From Silene latifolia (Eukaryota; Streptophyta; Magnoliopsida; Caryophyllales; Caryophyllaceae), in assembly GCF_048544455.1 (NCBI RefSeq), contig NC_133536.1, positions 193,133,325 to 193,197,324 of the forward strand: a stretch of 64,000 bases of DNA, in the 5' to 3' direction. Below the pieces are notes generated by a model, which worked only from the letters and a program-made list of their open reading frames with translations, was not told the origin of the DNA and searched no databases. Position 1 is the first letter of the stretch; each line of letters starts with the position of its first letter. The translations under genes and the position numbers were made by a program. Positions 10,211 through 21,813 of this stretch are shown here, in pieces.

Positions 10211-13157
10211 GAAACCATGGAGAAGCTAAGGATAGCTTTTATGGAGCTTTGTTTTTCATTGTCTTATTTTAAGTAATGTTTTGGATTTTAGAACTTTAAG
10301 TTTCCGTGTTTGACATGGAAAAGTATTTTGGATAATGAGTTGTATTTTGGATAATGGTGACTTGGTTTGCAACCCAAGTCACCCGTTTTATCTTTTATCC
10401 TTTTAATGTTCTAAATTTCATCTTTAAAATGCTTGCGTTTTGAAACATAAGATTATTCACTTAAAGTGATCTAATAGACAAATATAATGACGGGTTTCAT
10501 TATATGTCCACATGCTTAAGGCTTGTGTATGATCATTTATGAAGCGATTTTGAGTCTATGAACTCTCTTAAAGATATGTCAATCACCAAGTACACATATG
10601 AAATCAATTAGTCTATCTATGAGATAGTTCTCCTTATACTTCAACATCATTAATTTGTGTCTCATATGCTATCTTTGAATGTTTAGGGTATTTATTCTAA
10701 AGATAGAGTGGGAGAAAAATGAGGACACAACACACAAGGCAAGATAAAATTGTGTACTTGTGTAAATGAAGATCTACGCAAAAGAAAATGATTTGAATGA
10801 AGGTATATCTATTTACATAGTATGCCGAATAGATGAGATCTATGGTCTTAAGTTAATTCTACATGACTAAAGAGACCAAGTGTAGTAAACATAAGAGTAT
10901 ATTCTCAAGATAACTACACGAGGAGACCAAAAGAAAGTTTTGGAAGAAAATGACTAATGTAAAGTCTAAACAAGTTTTTGACTAAGTTTATGAAGCATTT
11001 GACCAATAGTTTCAACCTTGAGATTTACTTAAGAGCCTAAATGAATCATAGTAACATACTAGTTATGATCGAGTTGCAAAGATTGATATACCGATATCTT
11101 CAATGGCCAAAGTTTTAACCAAGAAGATGTCATGCTTAACCTCACTATGAAATGGTTAAACCTCCTTCCAAAAGGGTATTTGCGAAGGATGTATTCTAAA
11201 TATTGTTTATATTTAAAAATGACATTGCTACACATCATTATGACATGAGTGTGTTGGAGATTTAAAATCTCTTTCCGTAAGGTTAAGATGAGACCACTTC
11301 AAAATAGGCATTTTGAAGGGATATGATGGGAACATATATGGTTTTATCCTAATAACTTGGCAATGCAATTCATATTTCAATTCTTGATAAATTTCGATTG
11401 AGAAGTCAATTTCAAAATGTGTAGAATTGAGTGGGAGTTAAGAAGATCTCATGTGAAGACATGGAATTTAGTGGGAGCTATCATCCTTTAAATGTTTACA
11501 AACTCATCACTCATTAAAAAATGACGAGCTAATACTTTCTTTCATAAAGAAACCTTTGAGTTTTCAATTCTGGATGAAAATGGACTATGATGAATCCAAT
11601 TACATCAGGGATGTTGGATTAGTATTAAGAGATACACATCACATCAACATACACATAGGTTATTCATATGAATGAAAATGGAATTGCCATTAGCAATCAT
11701 GGTCGTCCCGTAACCCACGAACGGTTGATCTCATGATCATTAGTAACTAATGTTTCCGCCATTAGAATGATCATGTACATGTCCAATTATGAATCATATG
11801 CATAAGAGCATGATGATTGACTAGTGAGCCATAATGGAAACGTCATGAATTCTCAAGAAGAACCCGATGAGCGATTTCGGTGTTTAACGGAATACTCCAT
11901 TATGTGATAAGAGGTTGCACATATTGTAGAAAATCCGAGCACATATGAGGATTTATGAGAATCCCAATTCTTTCAAGCCTAGAAAGAGAAATGAGAAGTT
12001 TTGGAAAGATGCTTGGTTGAATAAGAGGTTATTCAAAAACAATCTTTCCTAGTAAAAGCTAGGACTTGTGAGAAGTTCTAAGCTAAATAATCTTGTCAAT
12101 TGTTACAAGATTCTACAAAACATATACCTAGTGCATTGTGTGTGGATGGAATACTTGATCGGTACAAGTTGTATTATTCATTGCAAATTCGTTCGTTATG
12201 AGATGATCGATAAGAAAGTTCTTTCAAGTTAAAGAACCGAAACCAAGGTTGGGAACCTTGATGTGTACTTGGTAAGATTCATGCCATGAGAGAGAACATG
12301 AATGTGAAGGAAAATGCAAGTGTAAGAAGTTTGAACACATGGACACATGGGATGTTAAACTTCTATTGCAATCAATAAGTGTTTACACTGACGATATACA
12401 TCACAAGGTTGTAATATGATATTGACTACCCGAGTGTGATGTCGACATTTGTCGTTTGAGTTATTATTATTAACTCACCTTGTACATTGTTATATCCAAA
12501 CGGGTTGTGAAGACAATTGAACCCCGTTAAAGTGAACATGGATTAACATTGTTTTTGCCCATAGTTACTTATATGAGGTGACGTCTCGAAGTGACTAGAG
12601 TGTGATGCAATTGATGGCAAGTTCAAGTGCCATAGAGTCATGAGAGATGACTAGTTGATCACATAGGCGATCAAGTTAGGAACATTTTGTCGGGCCTAAT
12701 GACCGCTTATAGAGTTCTCGCAAATTTATATAGCCTGGTCGTGGCGAGAGCTACTATAGTATTCAAATGAGTCGATTCTTTTGACTAAAGACTATTCACC
12801 TAAGATGGCACAGTTTGATTAACTTTGATTTGTGTTACTACGACCTTCGTAAATGGGGTCAAATGGGCATATTTTGGGTTATGATGGTCGTGGCTAGTCG
12901 AAGGGAATGAGTGCGATAGGAATTGTCCACCCCTAGTCGGGGTTATAACAATATCTCGGGGCCACTCGAGGAGTAATGAATCGAAATGCGTGGCCACGCT
13001 CGGATGGCATCCGAGTGGATAAATCCGGTCAATCAGTTATTCTCCAGATCGAGGAAACCACTCTCGATATGATCACTTGCAAGTACGACCTGAAAGACAC
13101 CTTGCATTGAGTGGGAGATAGTAATAGGACAAGAGAATTGGTGACGCACACTTGTCG
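10211..13157 (+). other. Element B pol-less internal region
   Basis: This is about 2.95 kb of AT-rich sequence with stops in all frames and no protein of credible length. I looked for protease DTG, integrase zinc and acidic motifs, YVDD and RNase H text and found none. The distal part, from about 12900, is related to the 3' untranslated region of element A. GTGGGAG motifs recur (for example near 10710, 11430, 11470 and 13115), resembling polypurine tracts. Confidence 0.6.
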
Positions 13158-13173
13158 AGGACAAGTGGGAGAT
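13158..13173 (+). promoter_or_regulatory. Element B polypurine tract
   Basis: AGGACAAGTGGGAGAT immediately precedes the 3' LTR. AAGTGGGAG next to TTGTTGG is a typical copia plus-strand primer and LTR junction, and it matches the equivalent site in element A. Confidence 0.75.
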
Positions 13174-14441
13174 TGTTGGAATATGTGTCCTCCGACAATA
13201 ATGCGATCACGACTGATGATCATGATGATCACATGTTTAAGTCTCGTTAAAATGAATACAATTGGGAAGTAATATTGTTACTGTCAACTGGTCAACATAT
13301 ATCGGTAATGATTGGCTGACTAGAGTTTGACATTACTTGTCGTGTGACGGTGGTGATCGATTGACCCCTAGGTCATACCTAAAGGGCAACACTCTTAATT
13401 GATTATTTAATTAATCGTATAACGTTGCGAGTTAATTAAATTACTTGAAAATTGACGGACGATTTTGGAAGTAAAATTTACGTATCATATTGAAATGTGA
13501 TTAAATAAGATACGGTCTGAGTAAATGAATTGTATCATTACTCGGATGAAATAATTGTTTAATGTAACAATTAAATTAGATGAATTGTTATAAATACAAT
13601 CAGTTGTAATTTATAAATGGTAAAATATTTTGGCACAAGTAATTATAAAATTACTAAGTCGATTTTTGTATGTGACGTATTTTTGATAATACGTTGATTT
13701 TTAATATGTTAAAAATACATAACAAATTTATGTCACATATGACATGTGACATATTGACAATTGACAAAAATAATATGGAATCCATATTATAGAGTGGGCC
13801 GAAAATTAGAGGGATTTAAGCTAATTATATGTTGTTTGTAATTAGTGGAAAACACAATGATTAAAAGCAAGCCTAGCCATGCAAGCCTATTGTTCCTTGT
13901 GAAGAACAATTTCTCCATGCATTGGCTCTCCTAAAGCCCCTCCTCTTACACGGTTTTGAGAAGGCAAATGCTATCATTGTTTTTCCATAATTTTACCTAA
14001 TAATATACTAAGTGTAGTGTATTATTCATTCATTCCATTCCATCATCCAAAAATACAATTTTAGAGAGAATAAAAATCCTCCACTCTTTCTCTCTAAAAA
14101 TCGAAATATTCAAAGTGTTAAAAATATTTTGGTTCAATTTTCTACTTGATTAATATTATACTAGTATTTGTAATATTAATTAAATTAAGAGGAGCCTTGG
14201 GTATAAAGCTTAGGGAGAGATCTTACACTTAGATCTTATTCATCCATAAGGAAAAGCTCAAGATCAAAAGAGAAAGGTGATCTCTTTTGTGCTCTTAAAT
14301 CCGAAATCAACAATGTAAGGACATGATTTCTCTTCTATTATATTATTTGTTTGCATGCATAAAATCCGTTTTAATTTTATGACAATTTAATTTAGACATA
14401 TTTGAGTATGTTAATATGTATATGAATCTACATTTCCTTCA
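13174..14441 (+). repeat. Element B 3' LTR
   Basis: This 1268-base LTR is inferred from the polypurine tract on its left, the start TGTTGGAATATG and the end CATTTCCTTCA. These ends form an imperfect inverted pair (TGTTGGAA against TGAAGGAA). Sequence after 14441 changes abruptly to GC-richer coding sequence. The partner LTR is off the left edge, so identity and target duplication could not be checked. No gene is seen inside. Confidence 0.75.
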
Positions 14442-14442
14442 G

Positions 14443-16028
14443 GTGCCTCCATCACCTTGTACTGCTGAGCAGAGGGCTCGTCTATGGTTGTGGTAGTTCT
14501 TGTCTTCGATTTACCTCGGAGACAAGGGGGAGAGGTTGTCGATGAAGCTTCTTCCGTTTCTGACTAACTTGAGTAGCCTGGGTCGTTGGGACTGGGTTAC
14601 TCCTAGCTTTGCGGTCCTCACATGCTACATGAGCGCCATGGTTCGCCCGGAGTTGATGGAGAAGGGGACTTCTCCTGCCACTGTCGGTCCTGGACTGCTC
14701 TTGGAGGTATGATCCTTCTTTTGAAAATATGAAAGATCATTTTCTTTTAAGAATATATGAAAGATCATTTTTTTGTAGAGAATGATTTGTAATCATTATT
14801 ATTTTGCTTGCAGGCGTGGGTGTACTCCTACTTTCCTAGCTTTGCGCCCACGAGGGCGGCGGACGTACCGAGAGCGTACCCCGTCGCGAGGGACTGGATA
14901 GTCTGTCGTTGGAAGAGCCAGTGGCCTTCTTACGATGTTTGTCGGAGGGGCGTGAATGCCTTGAGTCTAGACAGCGTAAGTGTCTTCGATCTTCACTTCA
15001 TTTTTCCCTTTATTGATTTAGAGACGATCATAGGAATGGCCCCTCATTTCCTTGCTTTAGTGGGTACCCCGGCCTTGGGAGAGCTACTCTGGGGCTCCAG
15101 CCTTTGTAGCTGAGGTTCTCCGTCTCCGGAGTTCGAGTCGGTTGCTGTTGACGACGCCCATGGGGCCTGTGTGGTACTTGGGTGAGCATTTGGCTCGGCA
15201 GTGCTCCCGTGACACTTTTACGGTTCCCATCGATCCTCCACGGATGATGTTTAGGGAGCCTTCGGAGGCTGAGAGGACGGCTGACCTGGCTGGTACAAGC
15301 GGTGACGCCCTCCTTCTTCCTGGTGAGGAGTACGCTGAGTTTGTTCGCCGGAGGTTGGCATACTGGCCGATCATGGTAAGCATATTTACCGCTCACTTGT
15401 CTTTGATAAATCTGATAAATGCTGAATGATCAGCAAAATAATGAGCCACTTGAGTTTTGCAGGAGATCGAGGTGGCGGGCATCGAGCCCCCAGCTTTTCC
15501 AGAGATGTTGGATTACACTGACTCGGCGGGCATGACGGTGATCTCAGAGATCCGGGACTTCAGCGATGCGGTGACTGACGCTGGCTTGGACGAGTGGCAG
15601 CACATCGTGAGGAGGGTAAGCCCCCAGCTTTGGCTATCTTTAGTATTTTATGCTTTATTACATAGGAATGCATTTGCTTGAACCTTCTCTATTTTTGAAT
15701 GAAGGTGGCGCCGTCCAGGCACGTGGAGCTATGGAGGATGGCCAACCAGCTGCGAGCTACGGCCATTGAGGCCCTCAGAGGTGGCTCGGGGCGGCAGGTA
15801 TGAAACTTTCGTGCCCGTTCTTTATTTCATATTTTTCCCAATTTTGCGAAGTGAAGTGAAGTAAAATATCGCTCCATTTTTTCTGTGTAGAGGAAGCGTG
15901 GCTTGGAGCGTGAGCTGGCGCAGTCCCAGGAGGAGACGACCCGCTTGCCGAGAGAGCTCGAGGCCAGAGATGCTGAGATCGCTGCCCTTGAGGCGACAGT
16001 GGCTGAGTTGAGGGGTTGTCAGGACTAG
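14443..16028 (+). pseudogene. Plant-mobile-domain gene, 3' six exons, truncated by element B
   Basis: Six exons can be joined by GT-AG introns, all in phase 0: 14443-14706, 14814-14975, 15061-15375, 15463-15615, 15705-15797 and 15891-16028. Exons 1-3 resemble the plant mobile domain (PF10536), found in host proteins and in transposons: LSSIYLGDKGERLSM, then AWVYSYFPSFAP, then MGPVWYLGEHLARQ. The last exon (RKRGLERELAQSQEE onward) is rich in Glu, Arg and Leu and looks like a coiled coil, ending at a stop at 16026-16028. Only about 370 residues remain; the 5' part was cut off by B. One in-frame TAG (14494-14496) replaces a probable Trp. The exons are clearly more GC-rich than the flanks. The function of the intact protein is unknown; it could be a host gene or a transposon-captured copy. 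Confidence 0.7.
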
Positions 16029-16074
16029 TTTGCTGGTTTTTTGTTGTACATTTGTACATTTTTGGATGTCATTT

Positions 16075-17832
16075 TGATGTGACCATAATTAGCGCATATT
16101 TAGCCCCCGAATTAGCCTTGTTCCCATGCTTTTTAGTGCATATTTGGGTCATTTCTTATCTTTAGTTCTTTGTTTTGCATATTCTTTGAGATTTTGATCC
16201 CTTGGTAGGAAAGGAGTAAGAATCTTGCATTTTCATGGCAAAACGAGACTAAATTGATCGAATTCAATGACCAAGCATCAAGGAGAGACAAGATTAGAAG
16301 GCCTTTGTACATACTATAGTAGAAGAGCAATGTTGAGAAAGGATCCTTGAGTCCCCAAGGAAATCCCCAAGGAATTTATGAAGAAAAGGGAAGAAAAGAA
16401 GAAGATATGTTCTTTGAGTGACAATCCGAGCGGATTGTCACCAATCCGTCCGTCCCGCAGCCCGCACAATCCGTGCGGCTTTGTTTGAATCCGCTCGGAT
16501 TCCACCTCCACAATCCGACCGGATTCCCTTGAATCCGCTCGGATTCCAACGCCAGATTCCGCCCGTCCCGACCTTATTCCGCCCGGATTCGGCTCCAGCA
16601 CAAATTGTCTTCTCCAAGCTACAAAGAAAGAAGCCCTTCTCTCGAAAAATACCGGCTCCTCCTTGCTCAATCTAAAAAGTGTAATTACTAGTTTAGCCCT
16701 TAGTTAACCCTAATGCATCCTCCCTAATTTCCACTATAAATACCCCATTAGTCTAATTAGAGGAGCATGTTCTTCTTATCAATAATTAGTGTAGTTAATA
16801 TCAATCAAATCTCTCTTTAATATTGTAATCAAGTATTAATCAAGTTTTAATCCAAGTTTTAGTTCTTTAATCTCTCTTTTGTTCATCCTTTATTTTGGGT
16901 AATTGAAGATTATTTGGGTTATTGTTGGGAGATTGACAACCTCTCAATCAAGCATTCAAGTACTTCTTTTATCTTTGCTGTATTATTGGAATCATTAGTA
17001 GGTATAATCTCTTAATCCCTTTTTAATTATTGTTAATTACTTTCATTTATTCATCATGTTTCATATTGTTGGTATGATTGACAACCTTTCTAGCATGATC
17101 AACATGATAATGAGTGAGTAGTCTCTTAGCTAGGGTTAATGGGTGATTAGGGGAAACCAACATGGGGAATGATTCATGCTTAAATTAATATGCTTTCATG
17201 TTTTATTTGCTTGCTTGCTTTGATTTCAACTCATGCATATGTTATATTTGATGAAATGCTAAGCCTATGAATCCTTGCATTTACTATCATCTTCTATCTT
17301 TTCAACGAGACTTGTAAGACATAACCCAACTCGAGTCTCATTAGACCATGCATGTTGTTGAGTAGGGATGATTAAGTCGACTTGTAGGTGTTGTACAATC
17401 TAATCGATTCGGCTCCGGGACCCAAACTTTCCTAGGATTGTAAGATATAACCCAACTCAATCCATCACAACAATAATTGCTTGCTTATAATTTGAGAACA
17501 TGTTTGTATGATCAATTCCCATGATTCCCCTATGATCCCATGACACCCTAGTGCCTTTAATCAATTGTTTACACCCCTTTACTTCATCTTGCTTGTTTTT
17601 TTTCATTGCTATTTTAGTTTAGTGACCTTCTACATCAACCCAATTTGTGACACCCCTTAGATACCACTAGTTGCAATAGAAATCTCATTTCAATACCCGT
17701 CCCTTGGGATCCGACCTTTACTTGCCTCTTTACTAATTGTAGAGTTGTTTGTGAAGCTATAAATTGTGTTTTGATTCGACCGTGACCCAACGACCACATC
17801 CTAATTTGTGAACACGAAACGGACTCGCATAA
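16075..17832 (+). repeat. Element C 5' LTR with TATA box and palindrome cluster
   Basis: The LTR starts TGATGTGACC and ends GCATAA, where the other copy has the canonical GCATCA. A TATA box (TATAAATA) is at 16735-16742. Upstream, at about 16425-16585, is a cluster of ATCCGnnCGGAT palindromes and half-sites. Open frames across this cluster (16314-16675) are not considered genes. Confidence 0.9.
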
Positions 17833-17836
17833 AAAA

Positions 17837-17854
17837 TGGCGTCGTTGCCGGGGA
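17837..17854 (+). promoter_or_regulatory. Element C primer binding site (tRNA-Asp type)
   Basis: TGGCGTCGTTGCCGGGGA matches the complement of the plant tRNA-Asp 3' end, with one change (T for C at the sixth base) compared with the site in D. It lies four bases after the LTR. Confidence 0.85.
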
Positions 17855-17972
17855 CGGTGTTTACTTGATTTAGATTTCTTTTTATTGTTATTAGTTGTGT
17901 CTTTCTTCGCCTTGGGGAAGTAAAACTCCTCAAGGTTTGTTCTAATTGTTTTCGAGTTGTTTGATATTTTGC

Positions 17973-19517
17973 ATGTCTAGAAGGTTACAAGGTGATTTGT
18001 TACCTTTTGACCGTGAAATCGAAAGAACCTTGACGAACAATAGGAGACTTGTTAGGAGGAATTTAAGAGGTATTAGTGAAGTTGTTCAACCCACTAGTGA
18101 GTTTGTCAATCCTTTCGCAATAGAAGGAGAAGAGAACCCATTACACAATACCCCACAAAATCCACCTACAATGCCTAAATTCTCGTCACACTCCGTACCC
18201 ATCGAGGAAAATCTACCAAATGGTACTCCTACACCGCAACATCTAACCGGAAATTTTATTGCCAAGTCCGCCTTCATCCAATTAGTTGAGAGGAGCCAAT
18301 TTGGGGGGATGCCTAGTGAGGACCCTCATTCTCATATGGAAACCTTTTGCGACTATTGTGATGCAATCTCTCAAACGGGCGTGACTCAAGACCAAATTAG
18401 ATGGGTCTTATTTCCTTTTTCCTTAATCGGCACCGCGAAGCAATGGTTGAAGGGCCTTGATAAGGCCACCCTCGGAATAGATTCTTGGAAGAAGTTGGCT
18501 CTAGCTTTCTACAAAAAATTCTACCCACCGGAAAAGACTAACATGCTAAGAGCTCAAATTACGGGTTTTAAGCAAAGGGATGAAGAATCTTTGTATGAAG
18601 CTTGGGAGCGGTTTAAGGGAATTTGTCGCTCATGTCCTCACCATGGACTTAGCGAATGGTTTTTGGTACAACAATTTTGGAATGGTTTATATGAAGATTC
18701 TAGGAACATTCTCAATATGGGATCAAATGGAATGTTCACCGAAGTTGATGACAATCAAACATGGAACAAGATTGAGGAAATGGCGGTCCATAACTCACAA
18801 TATAGTAGACCTCGCAAGGCTACTAGAGGAGGAAAGCATGAAGTGGACTCCGTTACTCAATTGGGTGCTCAACTTAGTGCTCACATTGACACAATCAACT
18901 TGAAGTTTGAACAAGCTATGGCTAGACTTGAGGAAAACTCAAAATCATCAAAGCATCATGTTAATGCCATGACGGCATCCTCATCAATCCCAAGTGGGAT
19001 ATGTGAGAATTGTGGAACTTTGGGACATGACCAAGGTGAATGTAGGGGAACAAATGAACAAGTGAATGCTTTCCAAGCATATAAGAGTGGTACCCCTTAT
19101 TCCAACTTTTACATTGAAAACACCAAATTCCATCCAAATCTCTCATACAAAAGCCAAAATGTTCAAAACCCTCAAATAACATACACTCCACCACCCATGA
19201 GAAACCAAAATCAAAGACCCTTTTACAATCAAAACCAAGGTTACCAAAATCAAAATCCATACAATCACCAAAATGACCAAGGTTTCGATGTCCAAAAAGC
19301 GGTCCTCCAAATGCAAAAGAATCAACAAGAATTTTTCACTCAAATGCAAAAAGATAGCCAAGCAAAGGAAACCACCATCAACAACATTCTAGCTCACACC
19401 AAGATGTTGGAAACACAATTGACTCAACTAGCATCTTCAAGCTCACAAAGACAAAGGGGCAATTACCACCTCAAAGTAATCCCCCAAGACATGAAACTGT
19501 TAGTGCCATTCACTTGA
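17973..19517 (+). pseudogene. Element C gag
   Basis: This is the Gag of an Athila-like gypsy element, start MSRRLQGDLLPFDREIERT. The retrotransposon gag domain covers roughly residues 95-230 (SAFIQLVERSQFGG, GTAKQWLKGLD, LYEAWERFKGICRSCPHHG). It is followed by a CCHC zinc knuckle (CENCGTLGHDQGEC) and a Q/N-rich tail. I chose the ATG at 17973 because element D conserves the same start context. One A is missing from a short A run at about 19452-19455 compared with D. This moves the end of gag out of frame with the protease and produces a premature stop at 19515-19517. Confidence 0.88.
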
Positions 19518-20767
19518 GAAGTGGTACAAGGTATAAAGCACCGAAGAAGCAAGTTGAGGATGAAGTTGTGGAAGCTAGTGAAAAGGAAGAAATTGTGCAA
19601 AACTCCAAAGATGGAGAATCATCAAAAGAAGAAAGTTCAAAGAAAAATGAAGACAAGGCCAAGGAGAAGGAGCCCATTGTGATTAGACTTCCTTTTCCAA
19701 GTCGTCAAGCCAAGCCCAAATTTGATGATCAACTTGGAAAGTTCATGGAAATTGTGAAGAATTTGGAAGTCTCAATTCCTTTCACGGAATTAATCAATCA
19801 CGTGCCGGCCTACGCGAAATACATGAAAGATATCCTCACAAAGAAGAAGTCGATCTGGAAGCTTGAGACTATCGCCTTCACTAAGGTGAGTAGTGCAATA
19901 CTTCAAGGGAGTTCACCTCCAAAGTTAAAGGATCCGGGAAGCTTCTCAATACCGTGTACCATTGGCGACACAACGATCAACAAAGCCTTATGTGATCTAG
20001 GGGCTAGTGTGAGTGTCATGCCGTACTCGGTGAGTAAAAGGTTGGGGATGGGAGAGCTTAAATGCACCAACATCACACTCCAAATGGCCGATAGATCGAC
20101 GAAGACACCATTAGGAATATGGGAAGATGTCCCCGTGCGAATTGGGAAGTTTTTTATCCCGGTGGACTTTGTCATTGTTGATATGGAGGAAGATTCCAAC
20201 ATTCCAATCATCCTAGGAAGACCTTTCCTACACACCGCGGGTGCGGTGATTGATGTGAAACATGGTGAGCTCACTCTAGCAGTGGGAGATGAAAGCATAA
20301 CTTTTAATCTTGACAAGACTATGAGAGCTCCTCGTTTGCATGAACCATGTTTCATGATTGATCATTATAGACGAAAGGATGAAAGGAAGAAATCGGAACT
20401 CCAATGGAAGAAGAAAATTGAAGATGCTCCATTCAAAGAGCAAGTGAATTGTGACAAGGAGAGCTTGCAAAGCTCATCAAAATCAATCAAGGAAGAAGAG
20501 GATGGCCTCATTGGCCAAGAGAAGAAATTGGGAGAGTTGTCTCCATCTAAGCAAGAGATTTTCAATGATCAACTTAATGAAGTTTGTGGTCTTTGGGACG
20601 ACGAATTTGAAGGGATTTTTAATCCCTACATTGGTAATGCCATCGATCAAGACCAACAACAAAGGCCAAGGTCTATTGAAGACCTCTACCATGATAATGA
20701 ACAAGCTTTTGATTACTTCTTCAAGGTGTTGAGCAATATCAACAACACCTTGAACTTGCCCCCTTGA
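19514..20767 (+). pseudogene. Element C protease region
   Basis: This was once continuous with gag; the separation is the one-base loss near 19453. A charged Lys/Glu linker is followed by a retropepsin-like aspartic protease with CDLGASVSVMP as the active-site loop (DLGA in place of D-T/S-G, usual for this lineage) and IILGRPFL as the second conserved strand. The frame ends in NINNTLNLPP and a stop at 20765-20767. In autonomous Athila elements the reverse transcriptase follows in the same frame; here it does not. Confidence 0.85.
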
Positions 20768-21813
20768 CATCTCATCATGAATGAGAGTTTGGTGGAGTCC
20801 TCCCTAAACCACCACTTGTAAATATTTCTAACTCCCTAACTTATATTTCAATTCTTGTATTGCATTTTTTTCATCTTTGGATTTTTATTTACTTTGATCA
20901 AAATAATTGTCATGTTTGAGAGAAGTGAGGGAGGGACTAACAATTTCAATTGATGTGTAGTGCTTTTAGCTTAGTGTGGGGATGACAATTGCCTAGGCTA
21001 TCCATGCCTTAGTAGTGCCCCCACAATGAAGAACACAAGATTTGAAGAAGAATGGAAGAATGGTAAGGGAAATGCATTGTGCACGGATGGAACTGAATCC
21101 GTGTACACAGGGGAAGAATCCGAGCGGATTTCACAGAATCCGCCCGTCTTCAGTAATCCGAGCGTCTTCGCGAAAAGACGCCCGTCCCCGAATCGAGCTG
21201 AATTTTGAAAATTTCTTGATCGTGATCAATCCGGCGTCTGAGCAAAATCCGCCCGTCTTGAAGAATCCGCCCGTCTTGAAAGAAAGACGTCCGTCTTTGC
21301 AGCTAAGGAAAACAAGCAAAAATCTCCTGGACTGAAATCCGTCCGTCTTCAAGAAAATCCGTCCGTCCCGTGTCAAGCAAATCCGAGCGTCTTCCACAGA
21401 ATCCGCCCGTCTTTAGGCGAGTTTTGTAAAGCCCAGAAAGAGCAGAATCCGCACGGATTGGGCAGAATCCGCACGGATTGCCCCTGCAGATTCGAAAATT
21501 TCGGTCTCTTTAAAACCACTCCCACCTTCATTCATTCATTCATTCATTCATAAACACTACCCACAATATCAAAACCCTCATCCTCTCCATCACAAAAACA
21601 AAAACCCTCAACAACATTCACCAAAATCAAATCAAACCATCCTTCTAACAACAAATCAATCACTTCTTCTTCAATAAAAATCAAAACCAAGCACAAAATC
21701 TTCAACCTTTGAGTCGATTTTTGATTTCATAAAGGCAAAGCCTTTCACCTTCAAATCGATTTGGGTATACTACAAATTGAAGATTTTTCATTCTTTTCTT
21801 GGTTAGTTCATCA
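20768..21813 (+). other. Element C spacer between protease and ORF3
   Basis: This is a noncoding spacer. It contains an AGTGTGGGGATGAC motif at 20972-20985. At about 21060-21480 there is a dense cluster of ATCCGnnCGGAT-like palindromes and half-sites (AATCCGCCCGTCTT and variants), the same motif as in the LTR. An ATTC microsatellite lies at about 21529-21552. TTTAAAACC at about 21509-21517 could act as a TATA-like element for ORF3. Element D has the same layout at 33015-34051. Confidence 0.6.

Larger units (their letters stand above)
1..14441 (+). mobile_element. Element B: gag-only Ty1-copia retrotransposon, 5' end off window, split by element A
   Basis: The window opens in the untranslated leader of this element. 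It then has a copia gag gene (384-948 and 9843-10210), about 2.95 kb without coding potential, a polypurine tract and a 3' LTR (13174-14441). No protease, integrase, reverse transcriptase or RNase H is recognisable between gag and the 3' LTR, although those domains are easy to see in element A. The leader and the last few hundred bases before the LTR resemble those of A, so the two belong to related lineages. The 5' LTR and left target duplication lie outside; the five bases after the 3' LTR are GGTGC. I infer a non-autonomous gag-only element that relied on pol from a relative. Confidence 0.75.

Noticed and set aside
16314-16675. Open frames on both strands with Pro/Arg/Ser-rich text, repeated at 25673-26052
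   Set aside because: They cover the palindrome cluster in the C LTRs and differ between the two LTRs by frame changes.
17837-17854. tRNA gene
   Set aside because: Only the 18-base tRNA complement (primer binding site) is present. The same holds at 42160 and 51043.
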